64,000 nucleotides of DNA from Rhynchosporium graminicola (Eukaryota; Ascomycota; Leotiomycetes; Helotiales; Ploettnerulaceae), in contig FJUW01000042.1 of assembly GCA_900074885.1 (NCBI GenBank), forward strand, positions 276,015 through 340,014. The letters run 5' to 3'. Below are positions 11,959 through 23,836 of the stretch, one piece after another. How positions within the stretch are numbered: the first letter of the stretch is position 1; the number at the start of each line of letters is the position of its first letter. The translations under genes and the position numbers were made by a program. A model generated the notes under the pieces. The model was not told the DNA's origin. It searched no databases and worked only from the letters and a program-made list of their open reading frames with translations.

Positions 11959-14103
11959 TCAAGCGATAGTAACCTTGGTGTAAACGGCACTGTCCACGAC
12001 TAACATACCCGCGATGGCTGCGCTGCTCAATGTAGCAATTACACCGGAGATGAGAGCCGAGAGAGCGACCTTCGCAACACGACCTGCTTGTCCAGGAGCA
12101 AGCGACGAAAGAACACCGATCTGGATACCGACCGAGGAGATGTTACCGAATCCGCAAACGGCGTAGGTGGCAATAAGCCGGGAGCGTTCGGAGAGCTTGA
12201 GAAAATCGTTTTTTGGGTCTGGACTGACTAATGCTGCGAACTATGGGAATCGTGTCAGTATCCGAACAGGCTTACTTTGAGGTTTGAGTGGGAATTGAAG
12301 GAGAAGGGACTTACAGCGACGAATTCATTGGCAACAACTTTCAAGCCGATGAGTTTTGAGACTCGGAACAGATCACCGTTGTCGCGAGGTACACCAAGGA
12401 GGAATGCCAATGGGTAGAAGACGTAACCGCAGATCAATTCGACACTGAGTGGGTTCAATGGGTCATTGATGTTGAGGTATTTACCCCACCATCCCAGAAG
12501 ACCGTTCACGAGGCCGAGGAGGGACAGAATACAGAGTAGAGCAGCAATGATCATACCACCAACTCTAAGACCAAGCCACGAACCATTGGCGAATGCGTGA
12601 AGACCATTGGATGGTTTCTCGTCGCTATCGGCTGGGACGACGACTTTACCAGCTGTGAGCGACTCTTCGGTTTCTGGGTAGCGGAGCTTGGAAAAGGCGA
12701 GGGATGCTGGGATGGACATCACACAGGAGGAGACGAGTGCGAGAGGGGAGATTCCCATGCTGATATACACACCGAGCACGGATCCGGCAATAGTTGCAAA
12801 TCCAGAAGTCATGATCTGATGGAGTTCGGAGGATGTCAAATGAGGGATATAAGGACGGATCAACATTGCCGATTCACCCTGTCCAACGAAGGGAGACGCG
12901 GCTGCGACCACAGCTTCGGCACCAGAAACCTTCATGCCGTAGAAGAACATGGTTGCGAATTTGCCGATGGCCCATTGCAGCCAGCCCCAGTAGTAGAGGA
13001 GTTGAACGAAGGCGACGAAAAAGATGATTGCTGGAATGACACCTAGGATAAATAGGTGGAGGCTGACGATATCTGCGTTGGTCAAGAATTCTGTCCCTTC
13101 TGCAGCGAAGCCGAGCAGGGATGTTGCGAGAAAAGCGATGAAGTTGAAGATGTCGTATCCAGCTTGTGTTCGTAGGACGAAGAGAGCGAGGATAAACTGT
13201 GCGAGCATACCAACAATGACCGTCTGCCATTGGATAGCCTTACGGTTGTTGGATGTGGCGTAAAACAAACCGATGAAGACCACAAGACCAAATAAACTGA
13301 CTGCGCGATTTGCCCTTGTGTTATCGGCGGTTTCCTCGGTGGCCATTGTACCCACAATGAACACAACAACAGTTCCAGCTCCTGCCAATGGTAATCTCAA
13401 CTTCGCCGGAACCATCTTGGACGGGTTGTAGATTGCCTTCATCCATACCCAAGCAACTGGCTTTGTGACATATTTCGTCGATACATAGAGGGTGACCAGG
13501 CGCATAGTGATGGCGAGCCAGAGCAGAGTAGGAATCAGCCAGGTCGCGGTTGGACCATGGAGATCGTGAGTATGGAGGACCAGTCCAGCAATCCACCAGC
13601 TGTGTTACCTGTCAGTCACAGTTCGTCTCACCGATCACAAACACACACAAGCACACACACGCACACAAACTGAGAAAGGGAAATTGAGGATGACGTTTAG
13701 AGACTTGGGGAAAGGAAATTGAGGTTGTCTCATACCCAGTCATAAGCAGCCAGAAAAATGGGAAGAAAAAGGGCTTGATCATGTTCCAACCTCTGCGGAG
13801 AATAGAGGGCTTCTCTTTTTCTCTCTCACGCTCCTCGTCGGAGAAACTCGTGGGTGTGCCATTGATTTCCTTCTCGCGGTAATCTGTATCCTTCATTCCC
13901 TTCTCGCTATCAACCTCCATCATGGCTGGATCGCGGGGTGTCCGAGCGGAGCTGATCTTTTCATGGTTGAAATCGTCCACTTTGTGGGGATCGCTATGTG
14001 ACTGCTTGTAAGGTTCCTGAGCCTCGTGGGACGCGAAGGTATCCTTATGCGAGATATGTGTGTTGTTGAGCGGCTCGACAACGGGGCTTGGATTTGTCGC
14101 CAT
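11959..14103 (-). CDS. Concentrative nucleoside transporter (CNT family)
   Basis: I join three exons: complement of 11959-12240, 12315-13599 and 13736-14103, 644 residues. The first about 100 residues are polar and charged, presumably cytosolic. The CNT core follows with many membrane helices. Signatures are ASPFVGQGESAMLIRPYIP, the QIMTSGFATIAGSVLGVYI block, and the late block running through LICGYVFYPLAFLLGVP and NEFVAF. The final exon carries YAVCGFGNISSVGIQIG, also a CNT hallmark. These proteins import nucleosides using an ion gradient (H+ or Na+), which suggests purine and pyrimidine salvage. The ATG at 14103 is preferred to one 16 codons upstream because it starts a typical hydrophilic N terminus; the upstream one cannot be excluded. 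Intron 1 contains a CA-rich run. Confidence 0.93.
13637..13670. repeat. CA-rich microsatellite inside transporter intron 1
   Basis: A run of CA dinucleotides broken by a few G or A bases sits inside the first intron of the nucleoside transporter gene. It is not coding. Confidence 0.8.
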
Positions 14104-14235
14104 GATGAGGATTGTATGAGAGATGCGCGGAGGAGGACAGTTGCGCAACAAGAAGAAGTGAGAAGTGAGGCGGGTTGATACAACAAGTCGAGGTCGAGTT
14201 GATCAGTCCAAATCGGATTGAGGCGATTGGAGAGT

Positions 14236-14259
14236 CGTTGTTATTGTTGTTGTTGTTGA
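14236..14259. repeat. TTG trinucleotide run
   Basis: Imperfect TTG/TTA units lie just upstream of the nucleoside transporter start, probably in its promoter or 5' leader. Confidence 0.75.
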
Positions 14260-14283
14260 AGACCAAGACCTACACGAGCTGGC

Positions 14284-14312
14284 GCTGGAGCTGGAGCTGG
14301 AGCTGGAGCTGA
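14284..14312. repeat. (GCTGGA)n tandem repeat
   Basis: About four and a half copies of the hexamer GCTGGA lie upstream of the transporter gene, ending in a degenerate unit. Confidence 0.85.
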
Positions 14313-14400
14313 GCTGAAGCTAGAAAAGAAGATCTTGGCCGGGGCATGTGGATTTATATGTGGTATCGCACGAGCTGGTCTGGTGGTGCAGTCAGTCAAT

Positions 14401-14428
14401 CCGTCCATCCATCCATCCATCCAATCCA
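14401..14428. repeat. (TCCA)n microsatellite
   Basis: Tandem TCCA units continue as imperfect copies towards 14440. Confidence 0.85.
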
Positions 14429-15390
14429 TCGATCCATCTCTATCTCCAGCGCCAGTACGAACAATCTTGAGCCATGATCCATCCTTTCCTTCCCCTCCTG
14501 CTTCCATCCCTTGCCTGCCCTGCCCTGCCCTGCCATGCCACTGGAGTGGATCTCTCTCTACCTCCGCCCCTTGTCTTTCGCTTACCGCTAAATCCGGCCG
14601 TGTTAGCCTCCATTCAGCCAATCCAATCCACGATAACCTCTGGCTGCGGGCTCTTCTAGCTTCTCGCTCTACCCAAGATGAGTCTAGCTCGCCGCCATGC
14701 TCGATCCTCCAACCATCACCGGTCCATTTCGACCTTTGCATGGTGGCCGCAGCCTTGGCCGGGCCGGGCATTGGATCCTCTCCACTCTCCATCTGCACCC
14801 CTAGGTACCCTGCCTGCACTTGGCTCTTCGACGATCAGCCCCTCCCTCACCTGTCCCTCACCCACGAATCAGAAGATGAGTCCGAATCTACCGTACTGTA
14901 CGTCTCACGCGCTCGCCCCCCAACTGCGATAAGATGCATCTTGGCAAACGTCGATGCTTCCGGCGTGGTGGACGAAAGAGGAAGGTCGACGTTGGAGCGA
15001 GAGCTTCCGAGAACATGCCCGGGGCCAAGTGCCCAAAGGTATCAATGATATAAAGCCTGGCGGTGGCCACTTCCGAGAGGACCGCGAGGAGGGATCGGTG
15101 CTTACCGCGTGCGGCTGAGGCGACTATCTACACACAGTAGTGAAGCGAGCGTTGAAACTTTGATTCGATGTTGGATGAACCTCAAGGGGAGTCAAGAAGT
15201 AGCTATCAGCATTTCTTTGGACCATCTTTGGTTATCGCGTGCGGATTACTGTAGAAAGGTGGAGAGTCAAAGAGGGACCCGCCACCCGTCGGTTGACTCG
15301 AGCCATGGGCACTGGACAGACAGGACCCCGACTGGTAGAGTAGTGGAGTAGCCTGAGGATCCCTCCCTTCCTTTGCCCTGGCTGACAAGT

Positions 15391-15435
15391 GGACTGGACT
15401 GGACTGGACTGGACTGGATTGGACTGGACTGGACT
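15391..15435. repeat. (GGACT)9 microsatellite
   Basis: Nine pentamer units follow one another. The sixth unit is GGATT, a single change, and the rest are exact. Confidence 0.93.
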
Positions 15436-18348
15436 GGGCCGATGCCGTGGCCTCAACGCCCCTCCAGGAACATCGCGACCTGGGCCAATTGACTTACTTT
15501 TATTCATTATATAACGTGACATAAGGCATCATTTGCTATCGCCCCTATCCATCTAGCTAGCTGTATAACGAAACGTTTTACTCTCCAAGAGATTCAACAC
15601 GACTGACTGACTCCGAGTTCTCGCAGATCATGAACGCAGAGCAAGGTCAGGACGTGCACGTCTGACACCTAAGAACGAACTGTTCGGACTTCAACCTTCC
15701 GCATGCGGAAATATCCCACGCGAGCTGGTCTGGGTCTTGGTCTTGGTCTCAGTCTACTCTGATCAGATGTGATCTGGAGAGGCTTGATTGGAGATGGGAG
15801 GAATGCAAGTATAAAATCCAACGAACGACAAACCCAATTCCAGATCACGCATTATCCACTCAAATAGACTTCCAGAGGCCAGAGGTGAGGCCTCAATCCT
15901 TATCTATCCTTCGTACTACAGTACAGTAAACGCTCATCAAACATCCAATCCAGCCATCCCGATATCTTGGACACCACAACCGCAAAGCCTGCAGGATGGG
16001 TACCCACCCGAGCGCCAAGCCTACCTGAACTTGGCGTGGAGAATCTGCAGCCAAGCTAGCCAGGGAGAGCAGGTGGATGGATGCACATCATGGGAACGTA
16101 ATCCTTGCTGATCGCGTGGTGATTGGACGAACAGTAAGTAAGTGCAGGGTCTCTGGCTGTGGAGCGGCGTTCGGTGGACGCGATAGATCGTTGTTCTGGA
16201 AAGGTTGTCTGACAGCCAGGGCTGAACTTCGCTGATGGGCGTTCCTGGGTTTCGTTCGGGGTGACCGGTTGGTGAGTTCGAGGGATTCAGATTGACATTG
16301 ACGACGGAGCGAATTGTGATGCAGGTGAGTATTCTACAGTTTTAATCAATACGCTATCGAATGAGATTTCTGCGATTGTGAATCGAGTCGCTGAGACAAT
16401 CAGAACTTCTCCAAGTCGGAATTCCTCGAAGCCGCAACTAGCTACTGGCTAGCCCAGCGACCTACCTCGGCCCTTGATTTGCTCTGTGCTGCAGCTAAAA
16501 TGATTCCTATCTCAACTCAGATTCAACTTTCAGCTAACAAATCCATCTGGTCCTGTGTCGTCTCATTTTCCCATTTTCGGTTCGTTATCTATTGCCACGC
16601 AAAGGTCGAAAACATTGATTACCTTACGTTATCTTGGGACATCGATTTGCAGGCATCGTACACGTACAACCTTCGTCTCCAATACCCTATCGCAAAGGCG
16701 AAGTTTCGAAAAAGGCAGGGCTTCATGATAAGTTTGTGGTAGCACATTTCGCGAGTCGTGAAGTTTCCTAAATTTGATGATTTCTGATTATCGTCTCGCG
16801 TTCCGCATCTTCTTTCTCTATTCTTCGCTTCTTCCTTCTTCTCCCATCGATCTCCTCGTCTTTTCACATCTTACGCCTCTTTGACCTTCAACCCTCTTCA
16901 GTTTCGGCGTTCACGGTCTGTTCGTTCTGAAAAGCTGCTGTATTCATTCCTTCCTTGCTTTCTCTTCAATTCGCCTCGTGTACTGTAGTCGCACAGCATC
17001 AAACATTGCCCCTCTCTTCCCCTCATGTCTGGCGTGGCCCAGATTGATAATTGCTCAGCGCAGCTACCCGTTCCGTTGTATTCAGTCGAGGTCCAAGTCA
17101 AGAAGTCGTGGTTGACAACTCATGGCAATGCCGCTGTCCGTCGCTCGTTCATGCACGTGTCCGCGCAGCTGACCCGATGACCACTGATGGCGGTTTCGAA
17201 ATCATGAGTTGCGAAAGGGGTGGTATACTGAAGTTGTATGGTAATTGGTACTATGCCATTCCTATGACCACATGTCAGATTCTCCTCTTCCTTTTGTATT
17301 GTGCTCGTTGATCCATTCATTTGAATTCCCAGTTCCTTATCTCTCCTCATCGTTCGATAAACTCTTTTCACACTCAATCTTGGCAATGCAACATTGTGCA
17401 TCTCCGTCTGAATATCGATAATCGCGCCTGTGGTTACGGGTACTAATTGTATTTATTTTCAACCTTTTCCTCCACTAACGAGGAATATCATTGTCTTATT
17501 TTGATTATTGTTGAGTCAAGCTTACTCGGAGGGCTGGTATTAGTATTTGTACATTTGCTCTCCAGCAGACAGCAGACAGCAGACGTAAATAATTTCCAAG
17601 TGTCATGAGGTAGGAAGTATGGGATATTATCGCTAAAGCTGTGTGTTGCCATCGTTGTTCGCGATGCAGAAAATGAGTTTCTTTCTTCTGAAGTTGTTTC
17701 ATTGTCAATTGTCAATTCGAAAAAGATGGGGCCATCAAAATCCCTTTAGTAGGGATCTAGCATGATACTCTCGTCTTTTGCATCGACTTGCATCGACTTA
17801 GGAATTCAGCTTTTCATATATTAAGCTATATCGCCGATCCACAATTCTATATCTCCAACAACATTTGCATCATGGTTTACATCACGGGAATGCGACTAAC
17901 CTAAATCGTCCGAGCGCTTCGACTTGGCTCATCTCAAAGTCGTCCTTCTTTCTGAAAAATATATTGCACATTCCTTCTTCATCAAGTAATTATCGCGAGT
18001 TACATTAAACTGGCATCGGCTGCATCGATTCTATAGTACTGGTTCTCCCCGTGGTAAAATATATGGCTGGCTTCTCCCTGCTGAAGGATCCATTCCTTAC
18101 TTACATCCCGTCGTTGCTATTGTTCCCTTCCCGTGTGATTTAATCATTGTTCGCTATGTCAGTTTTTCAGCTTTGTGCAACGATAGTGCCGTTCGAAGGA
18201 TTGTCAGCGCGGCCGCTTTCTTCTCCGCATCAAATGTGATCTGAAAAATTTCATCACATCCTATACACCATTCTTGAAAGCTTCAAAACTCCAGTACTAC
18301 CTCACAATATTCTAGTAAGCTATCCTACTTTACTAGCTTTCGGAAAAT

Positions 18349-19883
18349 ATGGATATTGTGGCAAATGGGGAATATGAGCTGCTTCGTCCAGCAGGTAAGT
18401 GCTAATCTGATTTATGGGCTGATACACGGCTGACAACTCTTAAGGTCCTCTGGAAGTCTTGACTGACCTGTTCCATGATCTGGGCATCCAATCCAACGTT
18501 CGCGTATCTTTTCAATACTCTCATGAGACCAAACAGCTATCGCCAGCAAAAGTCTTTCGTGCGTTGAAGGTTGTCATCCAAGAAATCCCTGCCCTCAGCA
18601 TCATCGGAGTCAGTCAACCGTCCAAAAAGAAGCCAGGAAACCATCGCACTTGGGAAGCCAAGCTTTCTTCGATATGTTATCGCGATTGTGTCGAGTTCCT
18701 AGATGACACCGATGCCAATGATGATTACGCACTGGCAAGATTATACGAAGAAAATCACAACCGCTGGTTTGACACGCATGATACCACTAAGCCTTGGTGG
18801 AAACTTGTGATCGTGAACCGTAAAACTGCCCTTTTTGTGTTTCATCACGCCATTGGTGATGGGATCTCTGGATATGCATTCCACAAAAGCCTGCTCGCTG
18901 CCTTGAATGCCGACGATTTCGACCAAGAACCAGAGAACGACTTGATTAATAACAAGATTTTTACAATCAAAGAGAGCTCGCGAAAAGAAGAGCCAATCGC
19001 CATCGACGAGATTGATGCTCGGTTATCATGGTTCCACATCATTCGCACATTCTTATTCTGGACACTAATACGCATCTTCGTCAGCCCGAAATACCTCCTC
19101 TTCTCAGATGCCAATGTGACAAACACATTCCCAACAATCAGCAAGCCCTTTCCTGTAGAGGAACGAACTCGCACCAGAGTAGAAACTCTACGAGTTGACA
19201 GAGCGACAATGAAAGAATGCCTAGCCAAATGCCGCGAACATCAAACGTCCTTCACAGCCCTACTACACACCATCATCTCCATAACCTTCGCCGCCGACAT
19301 CTACCCCCACGCCAAAGTCGGCTTCACAAGAGTCGCAGTAAACATACGGCCACTGATGAGACGAGATCCCGGTCCTGACGTCTTCACCAACGCATCCGCA
19401 ACATATTACGGAACCCATCTCCTCGGAAAATACCGAGCAGCATCTCAAAACGAAATCTCAGACAAAAAAGCTATTTGGAAACTCGCAGCAAACTTCAAGA
19501 AGCATATGACGGCCTCAATCTACAAATCAGACGAGGTCCTGCAAAGCTACCTCACATGCCGCCTTCTCGGCGAAGACAACGAGGAAGTCGGCTCTTTCTA
19601 CGGTCTTGGGCTCTACCTGAACAACTCATTCCTGATATCCAATATCGGCGTGTTCCATCCTCGAGAGGATATGAAGGATGGAGGGTGGAGCGTTAAGGAT
19701 GTCGGTTTTGGCGCTGCTGCCATTCGCGCGGCGGTTGGCGATTTCGGCCCCGTCTTCTCGGTTGCCAGTGTGAAGGATGGAGACTGTGTCATCGCAGCCA
19801 CTTGGGAAGAGGGGGTTTTGAAGGAGGAGATGGTTCGGGATGTTCTTGGTGCGGTTTTGAGGAGGTTGGAAGATCTTGTTTGA
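18349..19883 (+). CDS. AATase/condensation-like acyltransferase
   Basis: I join two exons: 18349-18394 and 18445-19883, 494 residues. The first exon encodes MDIVANGEYELLRPAG, and the intron (gtaagt...ttaag) restores PLEVLTDLFHDLG in frame. The catalytic motif HHxxxDG appears as HHAIGDG near residues 149-155. Near the C terminus a VGDFGPVFSV block matches the DFG-type structural motif of this superfamily. The layout resembles fungal alcohol O-acetyltransferases (Pfam AATase), which move an acetyl or acyl group from CoA to an alcohol. The acceptor is unknown. There is no signal peptide, although a hydrophobic segment (about 205-225) could bind membranes. I see no biosynthetic cluster genes beside it. 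Confidence 0.85.
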
Positions 19884-20378
19884 TGGTTCGTCGTTTGTGG
19901 ACTTGGAATTTATGGGTATCGCGCTGTCTTGGTATTACTTCGTGGCTCAGGGAACAGGCCGCTTTTCAAGATGATGGTTTTCACGCTGGAGATTTCATGA
20001 ACGTGACGAGATCTTTACTTTGATTGTGTATTTCCAGGTATATAGAAACCTTCATAAGCTATAAATCCCATCACTTGATTGTTCGAGGATAGCACAAATC
20101 AGTTGTTTTTCAAGGAAAAAAAAATCTGCTATCGAATTCTGCTAATTTGGAAGCTGGATTGGACCTCGAGGGCCTCACTCGGCAACTGTCCGAAATTCAC
20201 AGTGTAGGGAGAAATGACAAGGTCATTCAGCGGGATCGATCGGATCCTGTTTATCCATACGACATTATGCTTTCATTAATAATTAAGTCTACGGGATTCC
20301 TCTACTAATCTTGAGCAATCTATTGCCATCACCCGAACAAGCAAACTCAAAATTCAATTTCAACTTCATCGAGCATCC
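19884..20378. other. Convergent intergenic region
   Basis: It holds the 3' ends of two convergent genes. There is an A-rich run near 20116-20126 but no coding signal or repeat. Confidence 0.5.
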
Positions 20379-21582
20379 TCAATAGCCAAACTCCACCTTC
20401 CACATCGAGATGATATTCTCCATCGTCCCACTGGAAATATACAGGATCCTATGATCCTCGCTCATGGACGGATGAACATTAATGCCATACCCCGGCTCAT
20501 CCAGCAATCTATACTCCGGCGTCCAAGGTCCGTACGGTGTGTCGCTCATATAGAAACTCGTAGCGTGGCCAAACATACACGTGAACAGCATGTACTTGTT
20601 CAAGTGCTTGTTGAACATGATGCTTCCCTGGCCATCACTGTGGATTTTCGCTTGTTCCTGGCCGATAGTCTTGATGCCGTACCCCACATCGTTGGATTTA
20701 GGAATGCCTTGGACCCAATTCCCGTCATGGCGGAGAAATTCATACTTGGAAGTATCGACAGCATCAGCTACCTTGGCGCGGCCGACGATGATTCCTGTTA
20801 TACCACCGTTCGAGTACGTGTAAATATATCCCTCGGCATTGATAATAGTCATCAACCCCATCTGCAACTCATCCGGACCCGTAACCAGAGGACCAACTCT
20901 CTCCGCAACAGGACAATCCTTCCCCAGGGTAACCCTAAGAACACCCAACCCCTGATAAACCTCTTTCCCCACCGTATTCCTATGAATCACCCACGCAAAG
21001 CCCACCCCAACACCCGGCTCCACCTCCGCAATATTCGACGTATCCATACCCCAGTGCTCGACTCCCTCATTTCCACCAGGAGGCTTCGGATCACTCTCAT
21101 GCGGCTTCGCGAATTCCCAACCCGCTACATTCGAACAACCTCTCGTATCGACCTCGAGGATGTTATTCGGATTGGCGTACCATGCTGCGCCCATGCAGAA
21201 TCCGTTCTTCATCGGCCCATCGAGAGACACCACGTCGCCGAAATTCCAGAATGTGGTTCCCGATAAGGTGGATGTGCGGCCTTTGTCCCATCCGATCCGG
21301 GGGATGGAACTCGAGTAGATGGGGCCGAGTTTGGTGATCTTCCATTTTTGATTGAGGTCTGTGGTGAAGGTTTGGGGATCTGGAAGGGTGGCGTTTGGGT
21401 TTGGAGAGAGGCTTGTGCTGGGTTTGGTGTTGAAGGGGATGGGAGGTGCGTTGTCGTTGTTGGATCCGGACGAATGTCCTAGGACCTTTTGTGCTTTTTG
21501 ATCTGTATTCGGTCAGTAACTCGTACATTTTGTGTCACTGCTGTGGGGAATTCATACTCAGCTTATCTAGGTATTTCGACAT
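20379..21582 (-). CDS. Beta-propeller protein, DUF4185/GH43-like
   Basis: I join two exons: complement of 20379-21502 and 21558-21582, 382 residues. The first exon is only 25 nt (MSKYLDKL plus one base) and splices into NQKAQKVLGHSSG. After a Pro/Ser-rich leader the protein has repeated blade-like segments: WKITKLGPIYSSSIPRIGWD, FWNFGDVVSLDG, GSIMFNKHLNKYMLFTCMFG, FYMSDTPYGPWTPEYRLL and HPSMSEDHRILYISSG. Strands of this kind are typical of five-bladed propellers in the GH43/DUF4185 group, which often bind or cut arabinan or xylan. I see no signal peptide and cannot place the three acidic catalytic residues with certainty. The fold is a moderate-confidence call and enzyme activity is unproven. 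Confidence 0.75.
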
Positions 21583-23836
21583 ATTGATGTTTATGGTTGT
21601 AGGAAATGCAGGTACGAGGAATCGCGAGGTGGATATCAAAGCCTAGAAGAACGCTCTTGCCCCGCCTGTGGGCATTTTGCACGCCAATTCGGAACGGTCT
21701 GGCATAAGAAAGTGATGATGTAATGAGTGCCAGTGGAACTTGGAGAATGGAAGGAAAGCGCTTTCAACGTAAAGTATTTATGAATCATCTCTTTTTTCTC
21801 GAAACCGATCATCTGGCCGCACGGACATTCCATTGTTTTTGTTGATGTCGCTTGTTGTCTTGACTCGCTAAACTGAAGGAAACGTCGGAAGGAAGAGGAG
21901 ACAATTTCCTTTGACTTTTAGTTCGAAACTTGAAGTATTCAAGACATACGGACTTACGAGACCTCTCGGTAAAAAAAAAGTGTCGGTCGGTGAGGGGAGG
22001 AGTCATGAAGGTCGCACTTTAACCACGGTGTCGAAATACAGTCTGCTAGGAGCGATCTCTTTCCCACAGCTGCATCGGGGGTTAGGGTCATGCATCAGCT
22101 CCTTCGAGCTTTTGGCAGCTCACTATGATCGCTCTCCTGTGCGTTATTGAGATTCTTGCTTGGAGGATGCGTTTTCTAGTGCGTGAGAAAATAATAAAGT
22201 CTTGGTATGTGAAGTTTGTTTGAAGCGGCGCGTTGAGCACGTCTCACAAGTCCACAAAGGTCGAAATGCCTTCTACGGAGAAGACGCGCGTCAAAATGTT
22301 AGAAAGGCGATGGACCCCATTCTTTTCAAGACGGGCAAACTTGGGCCTATGGGTATGATGATTGGTTTAAACTCAATGTGGTTCTCCAGTGCGCCGAAGG
22401 TGGTGTTCAAATACCGACATTCGGAGTTCTCATGGCAACAGGTGCGGCACTTCCTTGCTGGATAGCGTGGAAGAAAAGAATTTGAGAACAGCTAGATCGC
22501 AATTACAGCTACACACATTGAATTCAGCCATCACTCAAGCCGGTCATACCGAAGGAGTCATGCGCAGAGCTGACCAGATCTGCGCCCAGAACATTCCACT
22601 TCCGCAAGACGTTCCTTGGGTAGCTCAATTCTAATCCGTTGTTGCCGCAGCTAGTGCTGGTTTCCGTGGGAGCACTGGGAAAAGCTGATGATGAAGTAAG
22701 GTATCTGTTTCTCTGTTACTTGACACAAGCCTCTGATCAACCTGCTTGTTAAAATTGAGGGATCATACATAGCGTGAGAGTCCCGTTAACATGTTTCAAA
22801 GATCTTTCGGGGGTTTCCGTTCAATATCATCGAGCTTCGACATGAATCTTGCTTCATTTATCTTTCCGCTGTAAACAGGCAGTTGGTGTTTGTATGCAAG
22901 TAGGACAATAATTCAATGCAGACTAATGAGGTTCCCGCGTAACCGGCATGAAGACACATTGTTCTCTTCCGACTTTACCTTGGGAGAGTATGCAGTAGCT
23001 TGAAGCGAGGAGAACCTATCATTTCATAGCTCATGATAGATGACGTATTCTAGCCCTAACCTGAAGAGTTCTTCTCTCTTATCTCAAATTTCACATCGGA
23101 TTCAGATTAGTGATTCCGTAGCCAACATGATAAGATTTGTTGATGGATTTCAATGGCAAATTACGGAAGTTTAAGAAATTCTGGACCTTTAGTAGTAACT
23201 TCAGGGGAGAGCCAAGGGCCATAGAAAAAGAAAATAGATCCGGTGTTGTTGGGATATGCGAAAGCAGCCGAAGTCTTAAGCGAAGGGTAATTAGGGTTCA
23301 TCTATCGTGTCATATCGTAGAACACGTTTGTCGATTTGTTGGAACTTTACTACAATTGGTACCTCATTGAAGCCGTTCAAAGGTGACGAAAGAGCGGCGC
23401 ATTGGAGAGCTGTTACGGGCTGGGATTTGGTTCTCCAAGAAGTATTGGAGCTATTCAATCGGGTTCAAGGAAACTCAAGTTTTGAGGATGGCAGCATATT
23501 CGGGGCATGCCGTCCGCTCTCGCGAGAGTGGAATCAGCCAGACGACTTTCCAATTCGATGTAAGTAGGGCAAAATCTTTCGGATCTCCGGGATAACCTTT
23601 AGGGTCTAGAACAATTTGTAGCTACCTTAGGAATGATAATTCTAAATGAACTTATTAACCAGTGTGTGCTGTGGCTCGTGTGGGTTGTGCTAGCCAAAAG
23701 TAGTGTCAATGTGTGACGTATAGAGCAGGTAGCAACTAGCATAGGCTAAGCTGTCGTTGCACAAAAACACACCATCCTAACCACCAATTCTTTTTTGCAT
23801 TCACCACACTCCGAAGAACAAACCGAATCTACAGAT
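21583..23836. other. Divergent intergenic region with exon-like fragments
   Basis: This 2.25 kb stretch separates two divergent genes. Most of it shows no coding signal. Exon-like fragments at 22268-22634 are listed separately. Confidence 0.4.
22268..22634 (+). pseudogene. Possible gene relic (exon-like fragments, unassigned)
   Basis: Coding-like pieces occur in different frames. One starts MDPILFKTGKLGPM at 22311, one reads AEGGVQIPTFGVLMATGAAL around 22391-22450, and a C-terminal piece reads EGVMRRADQICAQNIP around 22553-22600. A gtatgatg...ctccag intron can be drawn between the first two. No combination I tried joins all three without a stop codon. I do not recognise the family. It may be a decayed gene, a gene with an unusual exon structure, or chance. 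Confidence 0.22.

Larger units (their letters stand above)
14104..18348. other. Long divergent intergenic region rich in simple repeats
   Basis: This 4.2 kb separates the divergent starts of the nucleoside transporter and the acyltransferase. It contains TTG, GGAGCT, TCCA and GGACT arrays and long pyrimidine-rich stretches. Long open frames around 14240-15050 on both strands come from this biased composition and have no domain signature. From 15.5 to 18.3 kb I see neither a gene nor a clear RNA structure. It may hold large upstream regulatory regions or a noncoding transcript. Confidence 0.45.

Noticed and set aside
14241..15048. Long open frames on both strands (192 and 237 codons).
   Set aside because: They lie in pyrimidine-rich tandem-repeat DNA, have biased composition, overlap on opposite strands and show no domain motif.
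20451..21266. A 271-codon plus-strand frame.
   Set aside because: It is the antisense shadow of the beta-propeller gene, which has the coherent blade motifs.
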